From Purshia tridentata (taxonomy: Eukaryota; Streptophyta; Magnoliopsida; Rosales; Rosaceae), in the NCBI GenBank assembly GCA_003254885.1, contig QANT01008918.1:1-31627 (forward strand): a DNA stretch of 31,627 nt, in the 5' to 3' direction. Within the stretch, counting starts at the first letter, position 1. Each line of letters begins with the position of its first letter. This document shows, in pieces, positions 10,060-20,900 of the stretch. Made by a program: the position numbers and the translations under genes. The notes under the pieces are model-generated. The model saw only the letters and a program-made list of their open reading frames with translations, did no database searches and was not told where the DNA came from.

Positions 10060-11850
10060 TGATCTGGATTCAGAGCGGAATGGCGTTGAGGTCTTTCACA
10101 CGTGCGGCTAAGCTGTTTGAGGAATTGCCCCTGTCGTCACAAGGCTAGCTTTGAGGTAACGTTTTAAGGTGTTTGCGCTATTACCATTTTTGTCATATTT
10201 CACAATTTTCACCCTGTAAAAACAAATTAATCACAATTTCGTTCTCTTTTTTTCAGGTGAATTTCCTTCTCTTATAAAATTAACTAATTCAACAAACTTC
10301 AAATTCAAAATGAATAAATAACTAAAAGAAAAATTTTAAATTAAATTAAGTAATAAAAAGACTAGGGTTGGACAACACTCACATCAAGTTAGAATACGTG
10401 TGTATTTTGAGAAAATCGAAATAAGTTCAATAATATGATGTATTTATTAAAAACAATTTTTCAGGGTAAAAAAAGTAGTGGACATATCAAGAAAAGCATC
10501 ACCTCAAGGAAATAAATATATTTTTCATTTTATTCAACTTTTTAATTATTTACCGACTAACTATTGGTTTACTGGTATTTTTCAAGAGTTTCCATTTTCG
10601 AATCCACGTCTCTAGATAAAAAAAAATCTTCAACTTTTGCATAAAATTCATGCTTGAGGCAAAACTTTCACGTTACAAATAATTCTGCTAGTATACTTGC
10701 TGTAAGTTTGTGGGAATTTCTAATCAATTTAACTTCTGATACTGCAATACCTTTGTACCCTTTCTGCATTTGGCTGTCCAAGCTGTCCAAGTATCTGGTT
10801 CCAAGTACTGTACTCGTTCCAACCAGCATGTATTCAAGTAAAGGGCTCAAAAATTCACAATTACCATGAATACATTGTTTCAACATGTAAACTTTCTACA
10901 TTTGGTTGTCCATATTTAACTTGTGATACTGCAGTAACTGCACTACCTTATTAAACTTTCTACATTCAATATAATACATGTTTAGTTCCTGCAAATTTGA
11001 CATTGAGTGGGAACAAGGCTATATGCTGCTAAAAATATTGTTTTTTGATGGATTAATGCTGTCTTTTCAATGGGAAAGGGCTCCAGTCCACTTATAAGTA
11101 GTTTCTTCTGCACTTACTGGCCTAGCCTCACCTTGATTGTGAGAAACCTCAAGTAAAAGTTTGCAAAGGTGCGTTCTCTGTTTGGTTTCAAGAAGAAGTA
11201 AAATTTATGCAGCCAAAAACATTCCACTCAATCAAGGATGTTTACAGTTCCACTCGAAACATGGGCATTATAGGACATGCAAAAACCATATTAAAGCCAA
11301 GAACACACTAGACAGTTTAAGCTGCTCAGATACTTTATAGCATAATGTTGGTATATAGTACCACAGAGAAAATGATTTCAGAAGCAAGACTTGAGCATTA
11401 ACAGTAACAGAAAGACTTCAACTTCCTATAAGCTTACTGCCAAAAAATCCAGTAACAGTCAACTAGTTCAACAATAGCTAATCAACAAGAAAAAACAAAG
11501 TTAGGAAGACATCAGCTAATCAGTGCCTTTTGTTTTCATATATTCAAGGTGAAATTTTTGGCAAGTCATGTACAAATACATTACGCAATGAACAATCACT
11601 GGATGATTATTACTCAAATTCATTGAAAATACTGAAACAAACACATCTTGCTAGAAAGCAAGAGTCAAAGCTCAATCTATTATTGCATAACAGAGAAAGC
11701 AAAGTCTAAACTATAGACTTACAATCCCGTTAACAGAAACAAAAAACGTACTTACTCCATAACAAGAGTTATGGCTTATAAGAATGAAGCTAAGACTTCA
11801 AAACCAAAGTTACCAATTCAAGTGGAAGTTAAAAACCTCCATGGTTCCAC
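10060..11850. other. AT-rich spacer with no supported gene
   Basis: The right-hand part (roughly 11200-11850) probably includes the 3' UTR of the minus-strand gene ending at 11851, and the left end holds the promoter of the PPR gene. The middle has loosely repeated phrases, for example CTGATACTGCA-like words near 10735 and 10923 and CTACATTTGG-like words near 10765 and 10896. I could not assign these to a known element. Short open frames at 10654-10886 exist on both strands and look like chance. Confidence 0.5.
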
Positions 11851-13227
11851 TTAATCTTCATCAGAATCTTCTTCTGCAAAACTCAATGCCTGGCAAACCT
11901 CCTCATTGGTGCTAAAGTAGGACTTCTTCCCAATCATTTGAGCGACCCTTTTGGCTGGCCCTGAATCCCTTGGAGTATCATTACCACATCGGACAGTCCT
12001 AATCTTGGGAAGCACATCACTCATCTCAGCAACATCCTCCACACTCTGGTACACTACTATGTCAGTTGGAATCTCCCACCTCTTCTTCACCCGGCTCTCC
12101 GGTCCTTGACTCCGGGAGGCCTCCCGGCCAACCCCACGGGGCTTCCCCGCCAACGACACACGCCTCTTGTTCTTACCATCTTCCTTATCATCGTCCGGTA
12201 AGGACCTTTTCCGGCCATCAGTCATCGCCGAATTGGCGATCTGGTTATACCTGCTTGGCACAACTCTACCAGCTTTGAATGGTTTCTTAGCAGGCACAGA
12301 CTTTGGGACTTCCCCATCTTTGAAAAGCTTCTTTGGCTCAATTGAAGCAAGAACCTTGTCTTCCTTCTTCACATGCCTTTTAGCCCCTCCAACCGTAGTT
12401 GCAGCTTGTTTCGGAACTTGAATCTTGGACGCAGTTTTTCGCGATTTCGGGCTCACACTCAAACTCTTTCCCCTTTCTTTTGTAGCCCTCAATTCATCAA
12501 TTTCCTGAAGCTTCCAAAAGCAAGATTTCCGGCGACTCTGTGTCGGCTGAATAGGGGTTATTTCAAGCTTACTCGGCCGCCGGAATCCGGCTCCGGCTAA
12601 AATCTCTGACGGTCCCAAACTTACACCTCTGCGATTCACCTTTGGTCTCGCACTCAACATCAAGGATTCCTCAATCTTTCTCAACCCATCTGAATTCTTG
12701 ACACTCTGTTTCGGCTCCATGAATTTCGCCGCCACAACCCTTCCACGCTTTTCCACTGTCTTCTCATTCCGCTCAGCCTTTTCGAGTCGAAGCGCTTCGA
12801 GTCTTGACGACAAGCGGCTTATCTCCTTCTCAATCTCTTCAATCTCCGTATCAATCTTCCCCTCATCACGAACTTTCTCTTCTCCATCTTCAACCTCAAA
12901 CCCCTTCTTCTTTGACACCTCTTTGAAAAGCAGATTCAATGGCTTGCCTTGTGAGTGCCCAATACTGGTATTCGTGCTCAGTGGCTTAAAGGGCACCGAA
13001 GATGCGATACAAACAGGGGTTTTCAGAATCGGAGGACTTAGATTCTCTTTGCTGCAATCGGATTCGACCGACTCCATAGACCGGTTCGGCAACAGGGGTT
13101 GCAGTAGATCAGACCAAGAAGCTTTAATGGCGGCGGAGCCTTCAGATTCTTCGTTGTCAAAGGCGGCATTGTTCCACACCTGAAGCTCTGGTGCGTTAAT
13201 GGCATCTGGGTAATGAAGAACGCTCAT
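11851..13227 (-). CDS. Uncharacterised basic coiled-coil protein with KEN box, probably mitotic
   Basis: Single-exon gene, 458 aa, on the minus strand. I do not recognise a named family. The N-terminal 60 residues are acidic and Ser-rich (WNNAAFDNEESEG at 18-30), followed by a KEN box, K60-E61-N62, next to proline-directed sites at S64-P and T70-P. Residues about 123-160 form a charged heptad coiled coil (EIEEIEKEISRLSSRLEALR). The rest is Lys/Arg-rich and disordered-looking, with nuclear-signal-like clusters at 339-342 and 354-357, Aurora-like RRxS sites (for example S358) and a minimal RxxL degron (356-359). A conserved-looking SCFWKLQEIDEL lies at 235-246 and the tail is acidic (EEDSDED). 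KEN boxes mark APC/C-Cdh1 substrates. With the MSA elements upstream (13370-13431) this predicts a cell-cycle protein made at G2/M and removed at mitotic exit. A spindle, phragmoplast or chromatin role is inference. The antisense frames over it are shadows. Confidence 0.85.
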   Translation of the reverse strand: MSVLHYPDAINAPELQVWNNAAFDNEESEGSAAIKASWSDLLQPLLPNRSMESVESDCSKENLSPPILKTPVCIASSVPFKPLSTNTSIGHSQGKPLNLLFKEVSKKKGFEVEDGEEKVRDEGKIDTEIEEIEKEISRLSSRLEALRLEKAERNEKTVEKRGRVVAAKFMEPKQSVKNSDGLRKIEESLMLSARPKVNRRGVSLGPSEILAGAGFRRPSKLEITPIQPTQSRRKSCFWKLQEIDELRATKERGKSLSVSPKSRKTASKIQVPKQAATTVGGAKRHVKKEDKVLASIEPKKLFKDGEVPKSVPAKKPFKAGRVVPSRYNQIANSAMTDGRKRSLPDDDKEDGKNKRRVSLAGKPRGVGREASRSQGPESRVKKRWEIPTDIVVYQSVEDVAEMSDVLPKIRTVRCGNDTPRDSGPAKRVAQMIGKKSYFSTNEEVCQALSFAEEDSDED

Positions 13228-13369
13228 TTTTGCTTACTGGGTAGGAACAATTTTCGACAAAGATAGCTTTTTTTTCTTACTTTCTTGTAGTGTATGTATA
13301 AGTATTGGTGATTTGTGGTTCTTGCATTAGAGAGAGATCTTGAAGAAATTCTTTGTATCTTGATATTTT

Positions 13370-13431
13370 TGACCGTTGGGGGAAATTTAGACGTTGGAGT
13401 GGGAGCGTTTCGTGTAATCCTAGCCGTTCGG
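13370..13431 (-). promoter_or_regulatory. Cluster of MSA (mitosis-specific activator) elements
   Basis: Read on the minus strand, 13370-13380 is CCCAACGGTCA, a perfect match to the MSA consensus YCYAACGGYYA. Positions 13388-13398 (TCCAACGTCTA) and 13421-13431 (CCGAACGGCTA) each match 10 of 11. All three lie 140-205 bp upstream of the start codon at 13227, in the same orientation as the gene. MSA elements bind three-repeat MYB (MYB3R) factors and give G2/M expression in plants. Confidence 0.75.
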
Positions 13432-13538
13432 TGCTAAACGGCTCACATAGACGCTCCGATTTGATTTAAAGTTTTATTTCGTTTTGTCAAGATTTGTTTT
13501 TTATCTTTTATTACGGGGTTAATTTCGTATGCCTACTA

Positions 13539-14636
13539 CCTGAGGTTTTGGTCTTATTCTGATCAGACCCCACGGTTTTGATTTATTCCATCCCCTCTTA
13601 TTTTTAAAAGATATAAAATTCAATAGGCGATTAAAGGGTGTAAAAAAAATAGAAAATTATATTTAAATCAATAAAATATTTCAATATTACATAATGGTCA
13701 ATGCAAATTTTATTTTTCCATAAAAGTCAATGAGTTTTGAAATTATATTCTACTTTAGTCACTAAACTCAATTTACTTTTGGACAATAGTGATTAAAATG
13801 AAACTATGAAAAAATGCATTGATTAAAATGTAATTGTGAAATATTTTACTGATTTATTTGTAATTAATCCTAAAAAAAATTTGTTTATTGTTATTTTAAT
13901 TCTATCAAAAAATAAAATAAAAGTAAAAGAATAAGGACGGTCATTGTGGATCAACATTGAGATGATTTGTGAAATACTCGTAAATGTCTCAACTTTTTAT
14001 TTGAAGCATATTTAAATATTATTATCGCTTGTATAAATAGAAAATGTAAAAAAAATCAAGTTTTTACCTATTACTCTAAAGCCATTAGTACAAAAAATAT
14101 TTTTAGAGAAACAAATTTTCTCCTTTGGTGTGATGTTCATGTACTTACATTTTTGGGCAAAAAAATAAAATTTATTAGGACTTTTTGCATTTAAAATTTT
14201 CAAAAAATGTGAGGAAATTTTTCTCTTTTTTTATTCTTCCAATTAAGATTAGTAAAATTTTCCATGGAAATCTTGGATTTGAATATATAGTGCTGATCGT
14301 GCTGTTGAAGTTTTTGTGTTTGGTCACTTAGGTGCAATATTGTTTTTATTTTTTTATTTAGGATTATTCTTCCAATTAAGATTAGTAAAAATTTCCATGG
14401 AAATCTCGGATTTGAATATATAGTGCTGATCGTGCTGTTGAAGTTTTTGTGTTTGGTCACTTTGGTGCAATACTGTTTTTATGTTTTTATTTAGGGGTTT
14501 TTTTTTTTTAACTAGTAGAGGGTAAAAGTGACTTTTGCAAGGGTAATATTTTCCGTTGATATTCACTAATGTCAGGGGGTGCTAGTGGAATAAATCAACA
14601 TTTCGGGGTCTGATTGGAATAATACTAAACCTCAGG
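13539..14636. mobile_element. Non-autonomous DNA element bounded by ~51-bp inverted repeats
   Basis: Positions 13539-13590 and 14586-14636 are inverted copies of each other. Shared blocks are CCTGAGGTTT, ATCAGACCCC and TTGATTTATTCCA, by eye about 80% identical with one indel. The roughly 1 kb between them is very AT-rich, has no coding frame I believe, and carries a 133-bp tandem duplication (14231-14496). This looks like a deleted DNA transposon. I could not find a convincing target duplication, so the true outer ends may lie a few tens of bases further out, for example at GGGGTTAATT near 13515. The superfamily is unknown. It lies between the divergent promoters of the KEN-box gene and VPS18. 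Confidence 0.6.
14231..14496. repeat. Two tandem copies of a 133-bp unit
   Basis: The copies start at 14231 and 14364, each with TTATTCTTCCAATTAAG. They run in parallel through a TGCTGATCGTGCTGTTG block to a TTATTTAGG end. By eye they differ at only a handful of positions, so the duplication is fairly recent. Both copies sit inside the inverted-repeat element 13539-14636. Confidence 0.9.
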
Positions 14637-14794
14637 AAGTCTGCTGGGTGGGACCAATAGGCGCGCAACGACTCAACAACCTGTATTTCGATTCAAACGA
14701 TGCGTTTAGCCGTGGTTGGTCAGTGACAGACTGTGATGCTCACTTGCTCATGTTGTGATTAAATCCAAAAATAAACAGTAAACCGTTTTTTCAC

Positions 14795-14841
14795 CAAAAA
14801 AAAAAAAGAGAGAAAAAANAAAAGAGAAAAAATAAATATAA
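14795..14841 (+). repeat. A/G-rich tract with one ambiguous base, probable 5' UTR of VPS18
   Basis: A polypurine run of A with interspersed GAGA lies about 100-135 bp upstream of the VPS18 start codon. The N at 14819 lies within it, so its exact length is uncertain. Such tracts are common in plant 5' UTRs; no specific function is claimed. Confidence 0.6.
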
Positions 14842-14931
14842 AAGAACTGTAAAGAACGCTGGATTCTGGAACTCAAACTCTTGCTAAGTTTCCGATTCTT
14901 GGAATTAGGTTTCGTGGAATTGAATCCGAAG

Positions 14932-17900
14932 ATGGATTCAGGGAGGCAGGTTTTCACTGTGGATCTTCTGGAAAGATATGCGGCGAAGGGGCGTGGAGTC
15001 ATCACCTGTATGGCTGCCGGAAACGATGTCATTGTGTTGGGAACCAGTAAAGGATGGATCATTCGCCACGATTTCGGAGTCGGCGATTCCTTCGGTACCT
15101 CATCCTGCCTATCCCAATTCCTTGCAAATGAAATTCAATCCTTTTGTTATTAGCCTGCCCGAGTTTCATTCCATTTAGATATGATATGCTTAGGAACACT
15201 TTACTTGATTGTCTATGCTGAGCCTAAGCTTAAACTTAAGCTTCGTAAGGCCTATTAGAACAATGGTTTGCTTTAGTCACTAACTTGATCATGTCAAGCT
15301 GAGTTGTGCTGGGTGGGTGTTGACACCTCATTCTAACACATTCTCTGATTGAGTTGATTTGATTCGTTTTGCATTCTATTTTACTTGAGATCAGGATAGC
15401 TTGATTAATAATTGTTTTTGTGAGCTGTAGATATTGATCTCTCGGCGGGTCGTCCTGGGGAGCATTCCATCCATAGAGTATTTGTTGATCCTGGAGGGAG
15501 CCACTGTATTGCCACCATTTCTGGTACTGGAGGTGCTGATACTTTCTATACTCATGCAAAATGGTCCAAGCCACGACTTTTGACCAAGTTAAAAGGTCTG
15601 GTTGTGAATACTGTTGCCTGGAACAGACAACAGATAACAGAAGGTAGTTTACAAGTCCAATGACTATCTTTCCCTATTGCATTTGGATAGAGGTTTGTGC
15701 ATATTGACTCATTTTAGGTTTGCATGTTATTTTCTTAAATCACAGCTTCGACAAAGGAAGTCCTTCTCGGGACAGACAATGGTCAACTTCATGAGATTGC
15801 TGTGGATGAGAAGGATAAAAAGGAGAAATATGTCAAGTTTCTGTTAGAGTTAACAGAACTTCCAGAGGCTTTCATGAGTTTGCAGGTAATCTTTTTGTTC
15901 ACCTTTTCTGTTAGGAAATTAATTAAAATAGAATTGTACCAATTTGTAACTCTAAGGCATCATCATCTTGATCTCAGATGGAAACTGCAACTATTCTGAA
16001 CGGAACCAGATACTATGTGATGGCTGTTACTCCTACACGACTCTATTCCTTTACTGGAATTGGGTTGCTGGATGTAAGTGTAGCTATAGTGTGGTGCTTT
16101 GAGCCTTGGACTTCATTGATTCCTTGAAGATATCTTTCTTTGTCATTTAGTCCTTAGTTTTTCATGATTCTCTCATAACTCGAATTGTATAATTATTGAT
16201 TGTTCTGCATTTCTAGACCGTTTTTGCTAGTTACGCAGCTAATGCGGTGCATTTTATGGAACTTCCTGGTGAAATACCTAACAGGCAAGTGCTTATGTTG
16301 ACTCTAACAGAGTTATTGCAAGATGAGATACAAAAAATCTTGAAATTGGAATGTTCTTTATATTTGGTTTGGAAGTATTGTCTTCTTAACAATCACTTTT
16401 TTTTATTTTCTAAATTGCTGATATCTTATTATTATTGATTACTATAATTATCTGTCATTCTTATTGAGCTCTGATTACTTTTGTCATCTTTCAGTGAACT
16501 GCATTTCTATATCAAGCAAAGAAGAGCAATACATTTTGCATGGCTTTCTGGAGCTGGTATTTATCATGGTGGTTTAAATTTTGGGGCACAACATAGGTAG
16601 AAGATGACATTCTTCTTTTATTCTTCCTTCCTATCAAACAGAGCCATCATTCTCACAGTGTTTCTTTTTGGACTTCTTTTGGGCAGTTCATCAAGTGGAG
16701 ATGAAAATTTTGTGGAGAACAAGGCTCTTTTGGACTATTCAAAATTGAGTGAGGGTGCTGAAGTAGTGAAACCAAGTTCTATGGCAGTTTCTGAATTTCA
16801 TTTCTTGCTTCTTATTGGCAATAGGGTTAAGGTGTGTACGTAATCAATGCTCTGAATATTTGTTTACTTCTTATTGATGCTGTTTTCTCTATGCTTCTAT
16901 TGAGCATCGTATTCTGAACTATTGATGGTGCTAAGCATTAGGTTAAATGAAAAAACATATATATTATTTGTATCAGAATGAGGTTTTGTAGTATTCAGTG
17001 CCTACATACTGCACTTGTCCCATATTTGTTTAGTGTGTAAATTTTTTGTAGGTTGTAAATAGAATAAGCGAGCAAATCATAGAGGAACTTCAGTTTGATC
17101 AAACAACCGAATCAGTTTCAAAGGGTATTATTGGATTATGTAGTGATGCCACTGCTGGGTTGTTCTATGCTTATGACCAAAACTCTGTATTTCAGGTTTG
17201 TCTTTTTATGACTAAATCTTTTCTGGCTTTAGTCCATTTTGCACCAGAAAGTAAAATTTTTCGTACTGCTGGATTTGAGAACATAATGTAGGTGTCTGTT
17301 AATGATGAAGGCCGAGACATGTGGAAAGTTTATCTGGACATGAAAGAGTATGCTGCTGCTTTGGCGAATTGTCGTGACCCACTTCAGAGGGACCAAGTAT
17401 ATTTGGTGCAGGTGATATCTAACAGACTTCATTGCAATTGAACTATTTGTGCAACTTATAAAAAATATGAACCTCACTGAATTGCAGTCTCATATTCAGA
17501 TATATGTCTTTTGAATCTTGTATTTACTTGAGTATTCAGTAAAAGAAGTAATTTGATTTGCAGGCTGAAGCTGCATTTGCCTCTAAGGATTACCTCAGAG
17601 CCGCATCCTTCTATGCAAAAGTGAATTCTCTATTTCTTGATCTGGCTTTTAAATATATAATTTATGGAAAAAGCCTATAGGCACAGCAAGCTGTTTGTTA
17701 TTTCTTGATCTTAGTTTCTTTTATCTTATTGTCTTGATGTCTCTAATTTTATTGCTACTAGATTTGCACTGGTCAGTACCTATACTGAAGACATTTTGCA
17801 ACATTCCTCTTGTGTTCACTAATTGAGCTCACAAAGATATTGTTTTATTTAGCTATGAAATTAATAAGACACTTGCTGATCATACAGATCCATATTCTGA

Positions 17901-20900
17901 TCCAAATCATATATTTTTAATGAACAGCTATGTATTATTAACCATCAGGTAAATGAAAAATGTTGCCCCTTCTGCAGAAGCATACTGTCTGATTATCCAG
18001 GTCTCATATTTTGATGGATATTGAGAATTTGCTTAGTCTCACTAGTGTAATATGACTTCCCCATGTTATTCTTCTACGCACTGCTTGATTGAGATTTAAA
18101 CATGGGTCTGCAATTTGGACATGTGCTAAATGTTCGTGAGCTCACTATTTTTTTTGGCCATAATAAATCAGCTCAATCTAAACCATAATAAATCCTTTCC
18201 CTTCCTGCTGCTACTCTGTGATTATGTTGATTTATTTCTAATTTATGGTTGAACAAGATACTTATAAACATGCCCTGTCTTTCTTCACTCTGTATTTCCA
18301 CAATCTCAGGTTCTCTAGGTCCCTCTTATTCCAAGTTATACTGCTGGAACTTTTGGAACTGGTTGTATCTCATTTATTAAATGGTGATGGCATTTTTTGC
18401 AGATTAACTATATATTATCATTTGAGGAGATCACCCTGAAGTTTATCACCGTAAATGAGCAGGTACTTGCAAATTTATTTGTCTGTGTGGGTTTTCTGTT
18501 AATATGGTATTAAACTCATACATTTATGGAATTTTACTTCACTTTGCGTGCTTTCAGGATGCTTTGAGAACTTTTCTATTACGGAAACTCGATTCTCTTG
18601 CAAAGGATGACAAATGCCAAATAACAATGATTTCAACATGGGCAACTGAATTGTACTTGGATAAGGTTTTGCTTCTTTCTATGCTCGGTTCTTGCATTAA
18701 GAACTTTTACATAGCTTTGTAAAAGCTAAATATTTCTTTTACATCAAAAGGCATGATGGGTAGATTGAAGATGATGCATCCTACAGTGTCAGATGAATTT
18801 TGAGACCTTCTTTTGTTTAGTATCTTTCTGTTCGAGAAAAAAAGAGACCTTCTTTTGTTTGATCTTACAGTATACTTAATTTTTATAGAAAAATACTAAA
18901 TGGATTTGTCTTTACTTTTTTTTGGTTTTTCAGGTTTTTAACACTTTAAATAGAATAATGAAGATGTCAAAATTTTCCCTTTATTCCAAATTTATAAAGC
19001 ACTAATTTATATTTAGTTTTCAAATTAATTGTGGATTTGATATTTCGAGTTTAGATTAATCGGCTACTATTGGAAGATGACACTGCATTGGAAAATCGTA
19101 ATTCAGAGTATCAGTCAATCATTAAAGAGTTTCGTGCATTTCTTAGTGACTGCAAGGATGTATTGGATGAGGCAACTACAATGAGACTTTTAGAGAGGTA
19201 ATTGTTGACAGAATCTGCTTTGGATTGTTTACCTTTGAACCATTCTCTTTAAAGTCGTACACAGCTGTGGAATCTCAGATGTTCCTGTTGTTTATGAATA
19301 TCCTCTACAAGGAGATGATTGTGAAACATTATCAAAGTCTATTCCATTAGGGGCATAGTTCAAATTATCTTTATGTGTCACTCTTTTGATTTTATTTCAG
19401 TTGAAAGAACACTAAAATAAGTATGCTTTGGCTACAAGCTGCAGTTATGGCCGAGTTGAAGAGTTGGTATTTTTCGCTAGTCTGAAGGAACAATATGAAA
19501 TTGTAGTTCACCATTACATTCAGGTACTTTTATGATTTTAGTTCCTTTTTTATTTTTTATTTTTTATCTTTTTTTTGCAGATTGTTGTCACTATCACCTA
19601 TTATTGCTTTGCCTATTTTCTCTTAATACTGCTATTTTAAAATTGTCGTTCTAGTCCTGCTTGGTTTTCTTTGACCCAAGGCACATTAGGCACATAAATA
19701 CACAAATTGATATATTCTATATATTTCTTGCTCTGCTCCACTCTTTTTTTTTTTGGTTAATTTTGTTTAAAGGACNNNNNNNNNNNNNNNACAAAAAAAA
19801 AAAAAAAAAAATTACTTGCCTCCTAAGCAGTGAACGAACTTCTGTCAAACTACTAACGTGACATTTATTTATTGGTATGAATTGGTGAAAGTGAAAGCAG
19901 TGGAAATGAAAGTACTGTTTGAAAGTGGTATTTTATATCTTTCTTGCTTTAGGTGCATCTCTTGTATACTTCCTACATACTGTACAAGTGACACTTTTGT
20001 TTCTGGTTTCTTTTTGGGAAAGGACAATACTTCTCTCTTGAGCAATGAGGGAACTTCTTACTAACCACTCAAGTGACATTTATTTATTGGCATTAATTGG
20101 TGAAAATGGTAGGATCTACCACTTTCACAATATTAGATAAATAACTATTATTAATAATATTGGGAAAGTTGTAAGTCTCACCACTATCATCACTTTGTGT
20201 GGATAAATACATGCCCCATCAGCCATCAAGGGGAAGTTACTCTTCAGTGCTCAGGTCATTCATTTGACTAGGATTACAACTGTAGATATATAATTCAGTA
20301 GTTGAGTAAATTTTCAAAATTATTTTGATTAGTACTTTTTTTATTTGTTGATTGGATAATTCTGGTTATTCATTTTTTCCCCTTGGGATTTCAAAATAGC
20401 AAGGAGAGGCAAAGAAAGCATTGGAGGTGCTTCAAAAACCTAAAGTTCCTATAGATCTTCAGGTATAGGTCAAGTTTGCTATTTTGTATAAGAGCATTTT
20501 CTGTAACATATTCCACTTGTTGGTTCCCACTTTTTTTATTATCTAATTATGTAATTCTTTTTGCAGTACAAGTTTGCCCCAGACCTAATCATGCTTGACG
20601 CATATGAAGCTGTGGAGTCATGGATGGCAACGAACAACCTCAACCCAAGGAAACTCATTCCTGCAATGATGCGTTATTCAAGTGAACCACATGCAAAGTA
20701 TTTTCTCGTGAATACACTACTAAGAATTGCACTTAGGATATGAAGTTCTGGATAAGACTCTTTGAGATACTTTCCCATTTATGTTCTTTTGCATTTGAGT
20801 AACTAGAAGTTGCCCTAAAACTTGGAAGTTATAATGCATTTAAGTGTTATAATTTTCTTTCTCTCATTTTCTGCATTGCTATTGTTGCTTTTGTATCACA

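Noticed and set aside
9924..10148. 74-aa open frame on + across the PPR start
   Set aside because: Antisense to the PPR N-terminus, no recognisable domain, no promoter signal.
10654..10886. Overlapping short open frames on both strands in the PPR/KEN-box spacer
   Set aside because: No family resemblance, mirror-image frames and AT-rich surroundings suggest chance.
12698..13183. 161-aa open frame on + opposite the KEN-box gene
   Set aside because: It is Ser/Phe-rich low-complexity reading antisense to a well-supported 458-aa gene; typical frame shadow.
14012..14566. Three short minus-strand frames with partly identical protein sequence
   Set aside because: The identity comes from the 133-bp non-coding tandem duplication; composition is Asn/Lys/Ile-rich AT noise.
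14750..14758. Minimal upstream ORF (ATG-TTG-TGA) before VPS18
   Set aside because: I cannot tell whether it is transcribed, and a two-codon frame in AT-rich DNA is expected by chance.
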